Of a DNA stretch of 12,854 nt, positions 4,764 to 12,728 are shown piece by piece. The translations under genes were made by a program, and so were the position numbers. Each line of letters begins with the position of its first letter. Positions within the stretch are counted from its first letter, which is position 1. The stretch is from Lentisphaerota bacterium. GTDB lineage: Bacteria; Verrucomicrobiota; Lentisphaeria; Oligosphaerales; PUNB01. Where the stretch lies: NCBI GenBank assembly GCA_003552565.1, contig PUNB01000234.1:1-12854 (forward strand), in the 5' to 3' direction. The notes below the pieces were generated by a model. That model worked only from the letters and a program-made list of their open reading frames with translations. It did no database searches and had not been told where the DNA came from.

Positions 4764-7250
4764 TCAAGTTTTTTCTCTCCAAAGGGACAGCAGCAAGGCG
4801 CTCAAAGCCGCCAGATTGGCGGCGCCGGCGGTTAAGCAGCTTATGGTTATGCCGTAAATCGGTGCCAGTACGGCACTGGCAAGAACAGCGCCGACGCAGG
4901 CGCCCAGGAGTTCAAGAGAATAAATGGTTCCGGCCGATTTGTCAGCACTCTGATTAAGACGGCACAGGGAGGATGCGACCAAGGGAAAATCCAGGCCGTT
5001 GCAGAATCCGGCGACGAATGTCAGCGCTGAAAACACCGCGAATATCAAACCTGGAGACTGAAGACGCGGAGCCGCCGGCAGCAGGAAGGCAAGGATGCCG
5101 GCGAATACAACCAGCATAGCCTGGACTTTTGCCAGGTTGGAAATATTGGCTTTTTCCTTTATCCAGCGCTGGGCGCTGTAAGTGCCGGCGGCCAGTCCTC
5201 CCATGAACATCGCCACAATCATTCCGACCATTTCATAAATGAAGCCGTAAACACTCTGGAATGCAAAAATCAGTGACACTTGCATTATCATCGTGGACAG
5301 ACCGGTAGTGAAGACGGCCAACAGAAGGGCGAAACGCAAATCTGTCTGAAGCTTACGTTTTTTGCTTAATAAAACGCATCCCCCAGCTCCAGTCAGGCAA
5401 AGAACAAACAAGGTTCCGCCCCAGAGCGGGTAGTTGATTGTCAGCATTTTTCCGAATGTCTGTCCAGGAGTACCGCGTCCTGCTTTTTCCCAGTACATAA
5501 GAGTGTAATAATATCCTATGGGGCGAAAATCGGAATTTATAAAGTACCGTTTTTCCACCGGCGGCAGGGCCTTCGTTTCTTTCTCCTGCTCGTTGATTGA
5601 TCCGGGTGATATTGGAGCGGCCGGCGGTTTTTCCAGATGCGCGGCGGCGGAACGTCCATGGTGGCGCAGTATCCAGTTTACCCGCCGGGTGTGTTGATCT
5701 CTCAGCAGCGTACGATAATGACCGGCACCGAAATTGGTGCTTTCTATCCGGCGCTCCTGGTACCTGTCAGCCAGGATTGCCGGATCGACGGAGATCTGCT
5801 CTTTTGAATCGGAGGCGAAGAAGGTAAGGTCTCGTTCTCCGGCAGCCAGCACCAGATTGAATTCCTGATCAAGGGTATGGAAAATGGTCGCTTTCCGGTT
5901 GGCCAGCGCTCGTTCCCGTAAATCAGGGGCGGAGGCTACGCTGAGTGCAAGGACACCGTTTGAAGTGAGCCTTTCTTTCGCCTGTCTGAAGAACTCCCGC
6001 GTGTAATAACGATTCAGAACCGCCGTTTTGGGATCGGGAACATCGATAATAATAAGGTCGTATTTTTCCTCCGTTCGTTGAATAAAGCTGCGGCCATCGG
6101 TATGCAGCAGTCGTACCCGAGGATCTTTAATCGCCTCTCGGGTGGCGATTGACAGATAGGGCAGGGCGGCTTCGGTCAATCTTTCATCCAGTTCCACGTA
6201 GTCAAGCTGCTGTATCGGATGCAGGATGATCTCGCCCAGGGTGCCGCGCCAGCCGCCGCCGATCAAAAGCACATTTTCAGGCTGAGAATGCTGAGTCATG
6301 GTGAGGTGGACGAAGTTGGCGCCTTGCTGTTCTTCGAATCCCGGTGTTTTCGCTTCCGGGCCGGCGGTTGAGAAAACCAGGTGTCCGCTTTGAAAAAAAC
6401 TGAACTGCCCCTCGCGGTGGGCGACGCTGATAGTGCCGTGTTTGGATTGGTGTATTTCAAGAAGTTCAAATTCCGGGGCGAAATGATTCCATTGCGTTTG
6501 ATAGGCCCAGAAGTCCAGCTTTTCCAGCCGGGGCCAGCTCAGCCAGCAGACAAACAGTAAAGCCGCCAGCAAGACCGCCGAATAGAGCGGCTGACGCTGA
6601 CGCAAAGAAAAAAAAAGCAGTACCGCGCCCGCCAGCATGGCCGCGCCGGTGTAAAGCGCTGACTGCATGGAGTTTAACACATGCAGCATGAAAAAAGTGA
6701 AAATTACGCCGCCGGCAAGATTGCCAAGAGCTTCCCAAATATAGGTATTGCCCGCCCCTTTCATTCCCTGGTCCGGGATGTTCTCACGCCACAGTCGGGC
6801 TAAGAAAATGAATTGTGCGCCGATGACAATTCCCAGAGGAGCCATCAAAATAAATGAAGAGATCAGCATATCCGGCAGGGAAAGCATGGCGCCAGGGATG
6901 ATGTCAAACAAACCGCGAAGGCCTCGGATAACGATCAGGGTGGCGGGCAGGGTGACCAGGATGGCGACAGCACTGCTCAACGACAAAATATCGGGATGTC
7001 GGCTTCGGGCGATCAGGCAGGTCCCCAGCCGGCAGCCGACAGCCACCCATAACATCCAGGAAGCCAGAATAATGCCGATGGTCATTTCATTGCCATGGAA
7101 GACCATCAGAAGTTCCCGCAGAACCAGCACTTGACCGATCTGGGTGACCAATCCCAGGAGTGTGACAGCTGGTAAATGCGGCGGTATCTTTTTTATGGTG
7201 GATTTTAACATACTGAGTAACAGCTTGGTTTCAGGTGTCAGGGCATTCAC
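4764..7250 (-). CDS. Membrane protein with spermidine-synthase-like SAM domain
   Basis: 828-residue integral membrane protein. About seven hydrophobic segments (about 28-240) come first, then a soluble SAM-binding domain (about 250-490), a polar linker (about 520-600), and about seven more segments (about 608-826). The domain has spermidine-synthase motifs: VLLIGGGWRG (327-336), VELD (352-355), TDGRSF (384-389), IIDVPDP (401-407) and YYTREFF (415-421). The Asp pair of the aminopropyltransferase active site is kept (403, 406). However, the usual GGGDG is GGGWRG, and the acidic YHE-type substrate motif before it is replaced by NFVHLTMTQH (312-321). Polyamine synthesis is therefore unproven; transfer to another, perhaps membrane-linked, substrate is possible. 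Start: GTG at 7248-7250 with no obvious Shine-Dalgarno; Met14 is an alternative. It stands alone, divergent from the MATE gene across a repeat-filled spacer. Confidence 0.85.
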   Translation of the reverse strand: MNALTPETKLLLSMLKSTIKKIPPHLPAVTLLGLVTQIGQVLVLRELLMVFHGNEMTIGIILASWMLWVAVGCRLGTCLIARSRHPDILSLSSAVAILVTLPATLIVIRGLRGLFDIIPGAMLSLPDMLISSFILMAPLGIVIGAQFIFLARLWRENIPDQGMKGAGNTYIWEALGNLAGGVIFTFFMLHVLNSMQSALYTGAAMLAGAVLLFFSLRQRQPLYSAVLLAALLFVCWLSWPRLEKLDFWAYQTQWNHFAPEFELLEIHQSKHGTISVAHREGQFSFFQSGHLVFSTAGPEAKTPGFEEQQGANFVHLTMTQHSQPENVLLIGGGWRGTLGEIILHPIQQLDYVELDERLTEAALPYLSIATREAIKDPRVRLLHTDGRSFIQRTEEKYDLIIIDVPDPKTAVLNRYYTREFFRQAKERLTSNGVLALSVASAPDLRERALANRKATIFHTLDQEFNLVLAAGERDLTFFASDSKEQISVDPAILADRYQERRIESTNFGAGHYRTLLRDQHTRRVNWILRHHGRSAAAHLEKPPAAPISPGSINEQEKETKALPPVEKRYFINSDFRPIGYYYTLMYWEKAGRGTPGQTFGKMLTINYPLWGGTLFVLCLTGAGGCVLLSKKRKLQTDLRFALLLAVFTTGLSTMIMQVSLIFAFQSVYGFIYEMVGMIVAMFMGGLAAGTYSAQRWIKEKANISNLAKVQAMLVVFAGILAFLLPAAPRLQSPGLIFAVFSALTFVAGFCNGLDFPLVASSLCRLNQSADKSAGTIYSLELLGACVGAVLASAVLAPIYGITISCLTAGAANLAALSALLLSLWREKT

Positions 7251-7264
7251 TGTTCGATAATTTT

Positions 7265-7294
7265 GAATTCACAAACATCCCATGGGAGGGTCTG
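7265..7294 (+). repeat. 30-bp arm shared with the palindrome at 9008-9108
   Basis: GAATTC-ACAAACATCCCATG and the bases up to 7294 match the reverse strand of 9100-9071 at 25 of 30 positions. They match the left arm 9016-9045 at 19 of 30, as expected if those arms are copies of each other. It directly abuts the 57-bp block of copy 2, linking the two repeat types. Confidence 0.6.
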
Positions 7295-7410
7295 GCTAGA
7301 GGCTATGCGAAAAGGTATATCGCATGTTCTTGAGTTCAACTTTGTCCCGAACCTTGTCCCGAACCTTGTCCCGAACCGTGTTCCATTTCGGATGAAAATA
7401 TTAAAACCAA
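7295..7410 (+). repeat. Mosaic interspersed repeat, copy 2
   Basis: 7295-7351 is identical over 57 bases to 2848-2904, and 7381-7410 matches 2932-2961 with one substitution. The interior is made of 12-bp tandem units instead of the GC-rich palindrome of copy 1. The copy shares the ATGCGA/TCGCAT inverted repeat. It lies 44 bp before the GTG start of the SAM-domain membrane protein, on the promoter side. Confidence 0.85.
7341..7376 (+). repeat. Three tandem 12-bp units (CTTGTCCCGAAC)
   Basis: TTTGTCCCGAAC at 7341-7352 is followed by CTTGTCCCGAAC at 7353-7364 and 7365-7376. The reverse complement of the unit occurs once more, within GGTTCGGGACAAGG at 2971-2984 beside copy 1. There are no spacers between units, so it is not CRISPR-like. 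The number of units probably varies by slippage. Confidence 0.85.
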
Positions 7411-7515
7411 ACAGTGTGTGCTTGCCGCTGTTACACAGATTCGGAAAAACTGATTGGTTTCGGCAATCTATCGCTGTCGCCTTGAATGTCAACCCATTTA
7501 GCTTTTTCTGGCTCG

Positions 7516-7532
7516 TCCACATAATCTGTGGA
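7516..7532. repeat. Inverted repeat TCCACA-TAATC-TGTGGA
   Basis: Perfect 6-bp arms with a 5-base centre, about 120 bp before the MATE start. It could be an operator or a small hairpin. It may be chance. Confidence 0.35.
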
Positions 7533-7560
7533 AGAACCTTTTTCTTTCGTTTGCCTTTTC

Positions 7561-7582
7561 GGATACCCTCCTGTTGGTATCC
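7561..7582. promoter_or_regulatory. Inverted repeat GGATACC-8-GGTATCC upstream of the MATE gene
   Basis: Perfect 7-bp arms separated by CTCCTGTT, about 70 bp before the ATG of the MATE gene. Position and symmetry suit a binding site for a dimeric regulator of the efflux gene or a leader hairpin. No T-run follows, so it is not a terminator. No regulator gene is nearby. Confidence 0.4.
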
Positions 7583-7652
7583 TTAGGCACGGCGGTTATG
7601 GTATGTTCCTTGGGGGCTATAGGGTATTAACTGAAAAACGGAAAGCTGTGTT

Positions 7653-9017
7653 ATGTCGGGTAATGCTGGAGAGAAGGAAAATTTAATTAACAAACCGATA
7701 TTGCCGACTTTGCTTCGCTTGTCCTGGCCGCTGATGGCAGCGCAACTGTTCCAGCTTTTTTATAATCTGGCGGATACTTTTTGGGTGGGACAATTGGGGC
7801 CCGGGCCGCTGGCGGCCATATCTGTTTCTTTCCCTCTTCTGTTTATTGTTATTTCTCTCGCCGGAGGATTCGCTATTTCGGGTGTGACTCTGGTTTCCCA
7901 GTATACAGGCGCTGATTCCAGTGAGATGGCGAACAGGGCGGCTGGGCAAGTGATTGGTTTTTCTGTTTTTATTTCTCTTCTATTTTCTATCGCCGGGCTT
8001 GTCTGGGGGCGGGATCTTCTAATTTTAATCGGGGCGGGGCCTGACATAATTGAGGATGCCTGGAACTATTTCCGGATAATAACAGCCGGCATACCGTTAA
8101 TTTTTATTTTCTTTGTTTTCGCCGCGGTTCTGGAGGGGACTGGAGATACTGTCACTCCAATGAAAATAAAGGTTTTATGTGTTGTTTTTAACATTGCCCT
8201 GGATCCATTTCTTATTTTCGGCTGGGGCTTCTTTCCCGAACTCGGTATTTCAGGTGCGGCGTACGCCACCATCATATCCCGTTTGGGCGGAACGATAATC
8301 GGGATTTATCTAATGTTTCGAGGAATGAAGGGGCTGCATCTTGGCCTTGTTCACTTTCTGCCCCAATGGCGAATTATTAAACGAATAGTCCGCATAGGGA
8401 TTCCCGCCGCAATAGGAACCTCGACACTGGCTGTCGCATTGACCTTTATGACTTCTATTGTGGCCAGATTCGGTTCCTATCCTTTGGCCGCTTTCGGAGT
8501 CGGAAATCGCATTCTGGCTCTGATTAGAATGCCTTCCATGGGCATGGGGCGGGGCACGGCGATTCTTGTCGGGCTTCACTTAGGAGCGGATCAGCCGGAG
8601 CAGGCGGGCAGGACAGCCTGGACGGGAGCCGGTTTTATCCTGACCGTCATGTTTTCCGTGGCAATGATTCTTTTTATGGCTGCGCCTGATTTAATGGGAT
8701 TTTTTTCCGATGATCCAGAAGTGTTGAGAGACGGAACTAATTATCTCAGGATAGGCGGATTCGCTTATATGTTCCTTGCCGTGCAGCAGGTCCTGGGCGG
8801 CGCTCTTGAGGGAGCTGGGAAAACGGCGGCTAAAACCTTTTTCCTGATTTTTAATCTGTGGATAATCCAGGTGCCTTTTTCTTACATATTTTCCACCGTT
8901 TTCGAATGGGGTATTGATGGTGTCTGGCTTGGGATACTGGTGGCGAAGGTTCTCGGGGTTACAGCTATAATGAGCTGGTTTGTCAAAGGAACCTGGAAAC
9001 AGAAGGTGATTGAATGA
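7653..9017 (+). CDS. MATE family efflux transporter
   Basis: 454-residue inner-membrane antiporter with two MatE domains (about 20-180 and 240-410) and about twelve membrane helices, the normal size and layout. Such proteins export drugs, metabolites or cationic compounds using a Na+ or H+ gradient. Family features seen: QLFQLFYNLADTFWVGQLG (31-49, with Asp41), EGTGDTVTPMK (161-171), NIALDPFLIFG (180-190) and LGISGAAYAT (197-206), with the repeated pattern GGALEGAGKT in the second half. The start is ATG at 7653, with GGAAAG about 9 bases upstream as a weak Shine-Dalgarno. An inverted repeat about 70 bp upstream may be regulatory. The stop codon lies at the outer edge of a large palindrome. 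Substrate is not predictable; no regulator or drug-modifying neighbour is present. Confidence 0.93.
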   Translation: MSGNAGEKENLINKPILPTLLRLSWPLMAAQLFQLFYNLADTFWVGQLGPGPLAAISVSFPLLFIVISLAGGFAISGVTLVSQYTGADSSEMANRAAGQVIGFSVFISLLFSIAGLVWGRDLLILIGAGPDIIEDAWNYFRIITAGIPLIFIFFVFAAVLEGTGDTVTPMKIKVLCVVFNIALDPFLIFGWGFFPELGISGAAYATIISRLGGTIIGIYLMFRGMKGLHLGLVHFLPQWRIIKRIVRIGIPAAIGTSTLAVALTFMTSIVARFGSYPLAAFGVGNRILALIRMPSMGMGRGTAILVGLHLGADQPEQAGRTAWTGAGFILTVMFSVAMILFMAAPDLMGFFSDDPEVLRDGTNYLRIGGFAYMFLAVQQVLGGALEGAGKTAAKTFFLIFNLWIIQVPFSYIFSTVFEWGIDGVWLGILVAKVLGVTAIMSWFVKGTWKQKVIE

Positions 9018-9108
9018 ATTCCCAAGTATCCCGCTTGATGGCTGGGATAATCCGCCTCAGGCGGATTAATCAGACCATCGCATGGGATGCTTGTGAGTCC
9101 ATACAATT
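9008..9108. repeat. Large imperfect palindrome centred on 9058, after the MATE gene
   Basis: The core 9048-9068 has perfect 10-bp arms (TAATCCGCCT and AGGCGGATTA) around C9058. Moving outward with exactly symmetrical spacing, GATGG (9037-9041) pairs with CCATC (9075-9079), ATCCC (9028-9032) with GGGAT (9084-9088), and CAAG (9023-9026) with CTTG (9090-9093). Weaker symmetry continues to 9008 and 9108. No T-run follows, so it is not a standard terminator, although it could still form a stable 3' hairpin on the MATE mRNA. The arm is shared with 7265-7294 and the core with 2904-2920. Confidence 0.8.
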
Positions 9109-9266
9109 GATGCAATTAATTTTATAGTTTTGTATAATCTGGCATATCTTTTAGAAAATTAAAACAAAATAGCAGAAAGCCGTTTGTCATTTCTTTTGGG
9201 ATTCTTAAATTACCACTATGCTGAATTCGGTATATTGCGTTATTTTACAAAGAAAGGGTAAAAAAG

Positions 9267-10898
9267 ATGACCGGCAGAGATTTAGTAAAGCGGGCTTTCA
9301 GGCGAGAAGAATGTGAACGAGTGCCATGGGTGCCTTTCTGCGGGGTTCACAGTGCCAGTCTGATAGGTAAAACCGCTCAGGAAATCCTTCAGAGTGCTGA
9401 TCTTCTGTGCGCGGCTCAGGAGAAGGCGATTGAGCGTTATCAGCCTGATGGGATACCGGTAATTTTCGATTTACAGGTGGAGGCGGAGATTCTCGGCTGC
9501 AGTTTGGTCTGGTCGGAGGATAATCCGCCGGCGGTAACGTCGCATCCCTTGAATGAGGGAGTCGGGCTGGGGGATTTATCTTTGCCGAAAGGTGAAGACG
9601 GCCGGATACCGCTGATAATGGAGGCGACTGAAAGGCTGCGGGCCAATCACCCAGAGATTGCTTTATACGGTCTTATCACCGGACCTTTTACGCTTGGTAT
9701 GCATTTGCTGGGGCCGGCGATGTTTATGGAGATGTTCGACAATCCGGCTGCAGTTAATAATATTCTCAGTTTCTGCTCTGAAGCAGCACAAAGAATGGTT
9801 GATTTTTACCATCGGGGCGGTTGTGACATTGTCGCCGTGGTCGATCCCATGACCAGTCAAATCGGCCCAGAACAATTCCGGGAATACTGTACCCAGCCGT
9901 CAATCCGGGTTTTTGATCATATTCGCGGTCTTGGATTGGGCGGCGCCTTCTTTGTCTGCGGTCACGCCATGCAGAACCTGGAAGCCATGAGTGAAACCGG
10001 TTGCGACTGTATTTCGGTTGATGAAAATATTCCGCTGGAACATGTCGGTGATTTATGCCGTAACCGCGACAAGGCTTTCGGCGGCAATCTACAGCTCACC
10101 GTGACCATGCTCAACGGCACACCGGATGATAACCGGCGCAATGCCGTGGAGTGTCTGGAAATAGGCGGCTGCAAGGGTTATATATTGTCTCCCGGCTGCG
10201 ATATACCATTCGCCACGCCGCCGGAGAATATTGAAGCTATTGCCGAAGTGGCACATAACGAATACGCCAGGGAAGCGGCCCGGGCAATGGCGATCGAAAA
10301 AAGTGATCCTTTGAATCTTGCCGATATGAGTGAGTACGGCCAAGGGGCTACGGTGGTGGTTGATATTATCACTCTTGACTCGGAGGCCTGCACTCCCTGT
10401 CAATATATGGTGGAAGCGATAAAACAGGTGGTTCCGCATTTCGAGGGTATCGTTGAATGGCGGGAACATAAAATAAAATACCGTGAATCAATTGCTTTCA
10501 TGTCGGCGCTGATGGTACGCAACATTCCGACCATCTGCATTGACGGCAAAATCACCTTTGTTTCTCAGATACCGCCGCGTGACAAACTGATTGAAGCCAT
10601 TCAGAAACGCATCAATGAAAAGACCCGTTTGCGGATCGAGAGTCAGAGCAAAGTAATAAGGGTGTTCGGGCCGCCGGATGATGATTGTTTAGTCGTCCGG
10701 GAAAGAGTCAAGGAGGCGCTTAGTGAACTGGGGGCGGAGGTGCGATATGAAGAGATAGAGGATGTGGATGAATGCCGTGAGCGCTTCGGCGTTTTCAGCT
10801 TTCCAAGCGTCGCCACCGCCAAACAGCGGATTAAGTCGGTCGGGAGAGTGCCGGAGAAAATCGCCGTCAAAGAATGGATAAAGCAGCTGGATGAATAA
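9267..10898 (+). CDS. UroD-family (corrinoid methyltransferase-like) protein fused to two thioredoxin-fold domains
   Basis: 543-residue cytoplasmic protein. Residues 1-335 are a UroD-fold TIM barrel like the methylcobamide:coenzyme M methyltransferases MtaA/MtbA: MTGRDLVKRAFRREECERVPWVPF at the start, then ITGPFTL (137-143), SVDENIP (250-256) and ILSPGCDIPFATPPENI (306-322). The expected zinc motif H-x-C...C is altered: Cys231 and Cys311 fit, but the His position is Phe229, and a His follows at 233. Residues 360-450 form a thioredoxin-like domain with CTPC (375-378) and cis-Pro 421. Residues 460-543 resemble Thioredoxin_3, with only Cys474 of the CxxC and cis-Pro 513. The role inferred is methyl transfer to or from a corrinoid or thiol, with built-in redox chemistry. 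Shine-Dalgarno AGAAAGGG lies 8 bases before the ATG. It is convergent with guaA, 8 bp between stops. No corrinoid protein or activase is beside it. Confidence 0.82.
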   Translation: MTGRDLVKRAFRREECERVPWVPFCGVHSASLIGKTAQEILQSADLLCAAQEKAIERYQPDGIPVIFDLQVEAEILGCSLVWSEDNPPAVTSHPLNEGVGLGDLSLPKGEDGRIPLIMEATERLRANHPEIALYGLITGPFTLGMHLLGPAMFMEMFDNPAAVNNILSFCSEAAQRMVDFYHRGGCDIVAVVDPMTSQIGPEQFREYCTQPSIRVFDHIRGLGLGGAFFVCGHAMQNLEAMSETGCDCISVDENIPLEHVGDLCRNRDKAFGGNLQLTVTMLNGTPDDNRRNAVECLEIGGCKGYILSPGCDIPFATPPENIEAIAEVAHNEYAREAARAMAIEKSDPLNLADMSEYGQGATVVVDIITLDSEACTPCQYMVEAIKQVVPHFEGIVEWREHKIKYRESIAFMSALMVRNIPTICIDGKITFVSQIPPRDKLIEAIQKRINEKTRLRIESQSKVIRVFGPPDDDCLVVRERVKEALSELGAEVRYEEIEDVDECRERFGVFSFPSVATAKQRIKSVGRVPEKIAVKEWIKQLDE

Positions 10899-10906
10899 CC
10901 TCCGCG

Positions 10907-12469
10907 TCACTCCCATTCAATGGTGCCGGGCGGTTTCGAAGTGACATCATAGACCACCCGGTTGACACCGCGCACTTCATTGATGATGCGGGTGGAGATT
11001 CGGGCTGTCAGTTCCTGCGGCAGCTGCACCCAGTCAGCGGTCATGCCGTCAGTGCTTTCCACTATTCGCAGGGCGATAGTGAATTCATAAGTTCTTCCGT
11101 CTCCCATTACCCCCACACTTTGCACCGGCAGAAGCACGGCGAAGCTCTGCCAGACCTTTCGGTACCAGCCGGACTGTTTCATTTCCTGCTGAACAATACG
11201 GTCAGACTGCCGCAGCAGTTCCAAACGTTCTGCGTTCACTTCGCCGACCACCCGCACTGCCAGGCCAGGGCCGGGGAACGGCTGACGCCAGACCATTTCT
11301 TCCGGCAGTCCCAGCTCCAGACCGACCTGCCGGACTTCGTCCTTGAATAAATAGCGCAGGGGCTCCAGCAGCTCGAAATCCAGTTTCTCAGGTAAGCCGC
11401 CGACGTTGTGATGGCTTTTAATAACTTGCGCATGCTTGCCGATACCGCTGCTTTCTATCACGTCCGGGTATAATGTTCCCTGAGCCAGGAGTCCGGCATT
11501 GGGAATGCTGGAGGCGGCCTGGGAAAATATATCGATAAAAACATGGCCGATACGGCGGCGTTTTTCTTCCGGATCGGTGACTCCCTTCAACCTGTCCAGG
11601 AACTGTTGAACGGCATCGACTCGGATGATTTTCATGCGCAGGTAGTTTTCAAAAACTTTAAACAATCTTTCCGCTTCATCGTGTCTGAGAAGACCGTTGT
11701 CGACGAAGATACAGGTCAGCCGGCTGCCGACCGCCTGATGAATCAAGGCGGCGACAACCGCGCTGTCAACACCGCCGCTGAGGCCGCAGACCACATGCCG
11801 ATCGCCGACCTTCCGGCGTATGTCCTCGAGAGCTTCATCGATATAGGCTTTCGGGGTCCAGTTTCCGCAACAGCCGCAGATGATTCGGGCGAAATTGGCC
11901 AGTATGCTGGAGCCGTACTCAGTATGAACAACTTCCGGATGAAACTGCAGACCGTAAAAATTCAATTCCGGCGCGTGCACGGCCGCCACCGGCACCGACT
12001 CGCTGCCCGCCAGCACCTGCATCTTCAGTCCTTCCCGGTCAACTTCGTCGGCATGGCTCATCCAAACCCGGAAAATCTCCGGCAGTCCGGTGAACAGAGG
12101 ATTGTCAGGAGTTTGCACTCGCAGATCGGCGGGACCGTATTCGCGGGAGCCGGAACGACGGACCGAGCCGGAAAAACTGTCGGCAACAACCTGTAAGCCG
12201 TAACAGATGCCGAGGATGGGCAGCTCCAGTTCGAATATTTTTTTGTCAAAACCGGGAGCGTCCTTATCATGAACACTGGCGGGGCTGCCGCTGAAAACAA
12301 TCCCGGAAGGTGCATACTCTCTGATTTCTTCCACTGGCGCAGCCGAATCAACTATCTCTGAATAAACACCCGCCTCCCGAATCCGGCGGGCTATAAGCTG
12401 AGTGTATTGCGAACCGAAGTCAAGGATAATAATGCGCTCTTTGTCAGGAGCCTGGTGTGAATTATTCAA
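10907..12469 (-). CDS. guaA: GMP synthase (glutamine-hydrolysing)
   Basis: Catalyses the last step of GMP synthesis: XMP, ATP and glutamine give GMP. At 520 residues it is a full-length single-chain bacterial GuaA. The class I glutamine amidotransferase domain (about 11-200) has the nucleophile Cys89 in GICYGLQ and the His177/Glu179 pair in QFHPEV. The ATP-pyrophosphatase domain has the P-loop SGGVDS (231-236) and FVDNGLLR (255-262). The C-terminal dimerisation/XMP domain has RQPFPGPGLAVR (395-406) and ends in the conserved DVTSKPPGTIEWE. The start is TTG at 12467-12469, since no ATG fits before the conserved IIILDFGSQYTQ; AAAAGGA lies 10 bases upstream. A doubtful small ORF ends 16 bp upstream. 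The 3' end converges on the UroD-Trx gene with only 8 bp between stops, so any terminator must lie within coding sequence. Confidence 0.97.
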   Translation of the reverse strand: MNNSHQAPDKERIIILDFGSQYTQLIARRIREAGVYSEIVDSAAPVEEIREYAPSGIVFSGSPASVHDKDAPGFDKKIFELELPILGICYGLQVVADSFSGSVRRSGSREYGPADLRVQTPDNPLFTGLPEIFRVWMSHADEVDREGLKMQVLAGSESVPVAAVHAPELNFYGLQFHPEVVHTEYGSSILANFARIICGCCGNWTPKAYIDEALEDIRRKVGDRHVVCGLSGGVDSAVVAALIHQAVGSRLTCIFVDNGLLRHDEAERLFKVFENYLRMKIIRVDAVQQFLDRLKGVTDPEEKRRRIGHVFIDIFSQAASSIPNAGLLAQGTLYPDVIESSGIGKHAQVIKSHHNVGGLPEKLDFELLEPLRYLFKDEVRQVGLELGLPEEMVWRQPFPGPGLAVRVVGEVNAERLELLRQSDRIVQQEMKQSGWYRKVWQSFAVLLPVQSVGVMGDGRTYEFTIALRIVESTDGMTADWVQLPQELTARISTRIINEVRGVNRVVYDVTSKPPGTIEWE

Positions 12470-12485
12470 TTTTTATGGTTCCTTT

Positions 12486-12689
12486 TCAAGTTGAGTGGGT
12501 AGCTTGTTTCAATTCACATTCAGAAATGATGCATTGCTCGCGACAGGTTTCGGCTTTCAGGGGTTCCAATGTGCCATCGTGTTGCATATGAATATAAAAT
12601 AACTCATGGCTGAATTCGCATGAATTAATCAGGTAAAGGATGGGCTCACGTATTCGATTAAGGGCGGGATCAAGCGTTATGGGCTCCAC
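12486..12689 (-). CDS. Doubtful small Cys-containing ORF upstream of guaA
   Basis: 67 codons from a GTG start, on the guaA strand, ending 16 bp before its TTG. Its stop codon TGA overlaps the guaA Shine-Dalgarno region, which would suit translational coupling. The product has Cys24 and a C-x3-C-x4-C cluster (49, 53, 58) plus several histidines (28, 34, 37), which could bind a metal. I recognise no family. There is no ATG and no strong ribosome site, so it may instead be leader or remnant sequence. Confidence 0.3.
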   Translation of the reverse strand: MEPITLDPALNRIREPILYLINSCEFSHELFYIHMQHDGTLEPLKAETCREQCIISECELKQATHST

Positions 12690-12728
12690 GCTTCTTTCGT
12701 AAACACTTCATCGCACTCTTCGTCTCTC

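Larger units (their letters stand above)
7251..7652. other. Spacer between divergent genes, about 400 bp
   Basis: Holds a 30-bp arm related to the 9058 palindrome (7265-7294), copy 2 of the mosaic repeat (7295-7410) and two inverted repeats near the MATE gene (7516-7532, 7561-7582). Open frames on both strands here are products of the repeat. No clear promoter is visible for either flanking gene. Confidence 0.5.

Noticed and set aside
7341..7376. CRISPR-like array
   Set aside because: The 12-bp units are directly adjacent with no unique spacers, and no cas genes are present.
7247..7522. Overlapping ORFs on both strands across repeat copy 2, with RFGT peptide repeats
   Set aside because: The peptide repeat is the translation of the 12-bp tandem units, and the frames overlap each other and the upstream region of a real gene.
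10896..10909. Bidirectional terminator between the UroD-Trx gene and guaA
   Set aside because: Only 8 bases separate the stops, and I see no hairpin with T-runs on both sides.
11543..12196. 217-codon ORF antisense to guaA
   Set aside because: It lies entirely inside guaA, whose identity is certain, and shows no domain or start signal. It is a shadow of GC-rich coding sequence.
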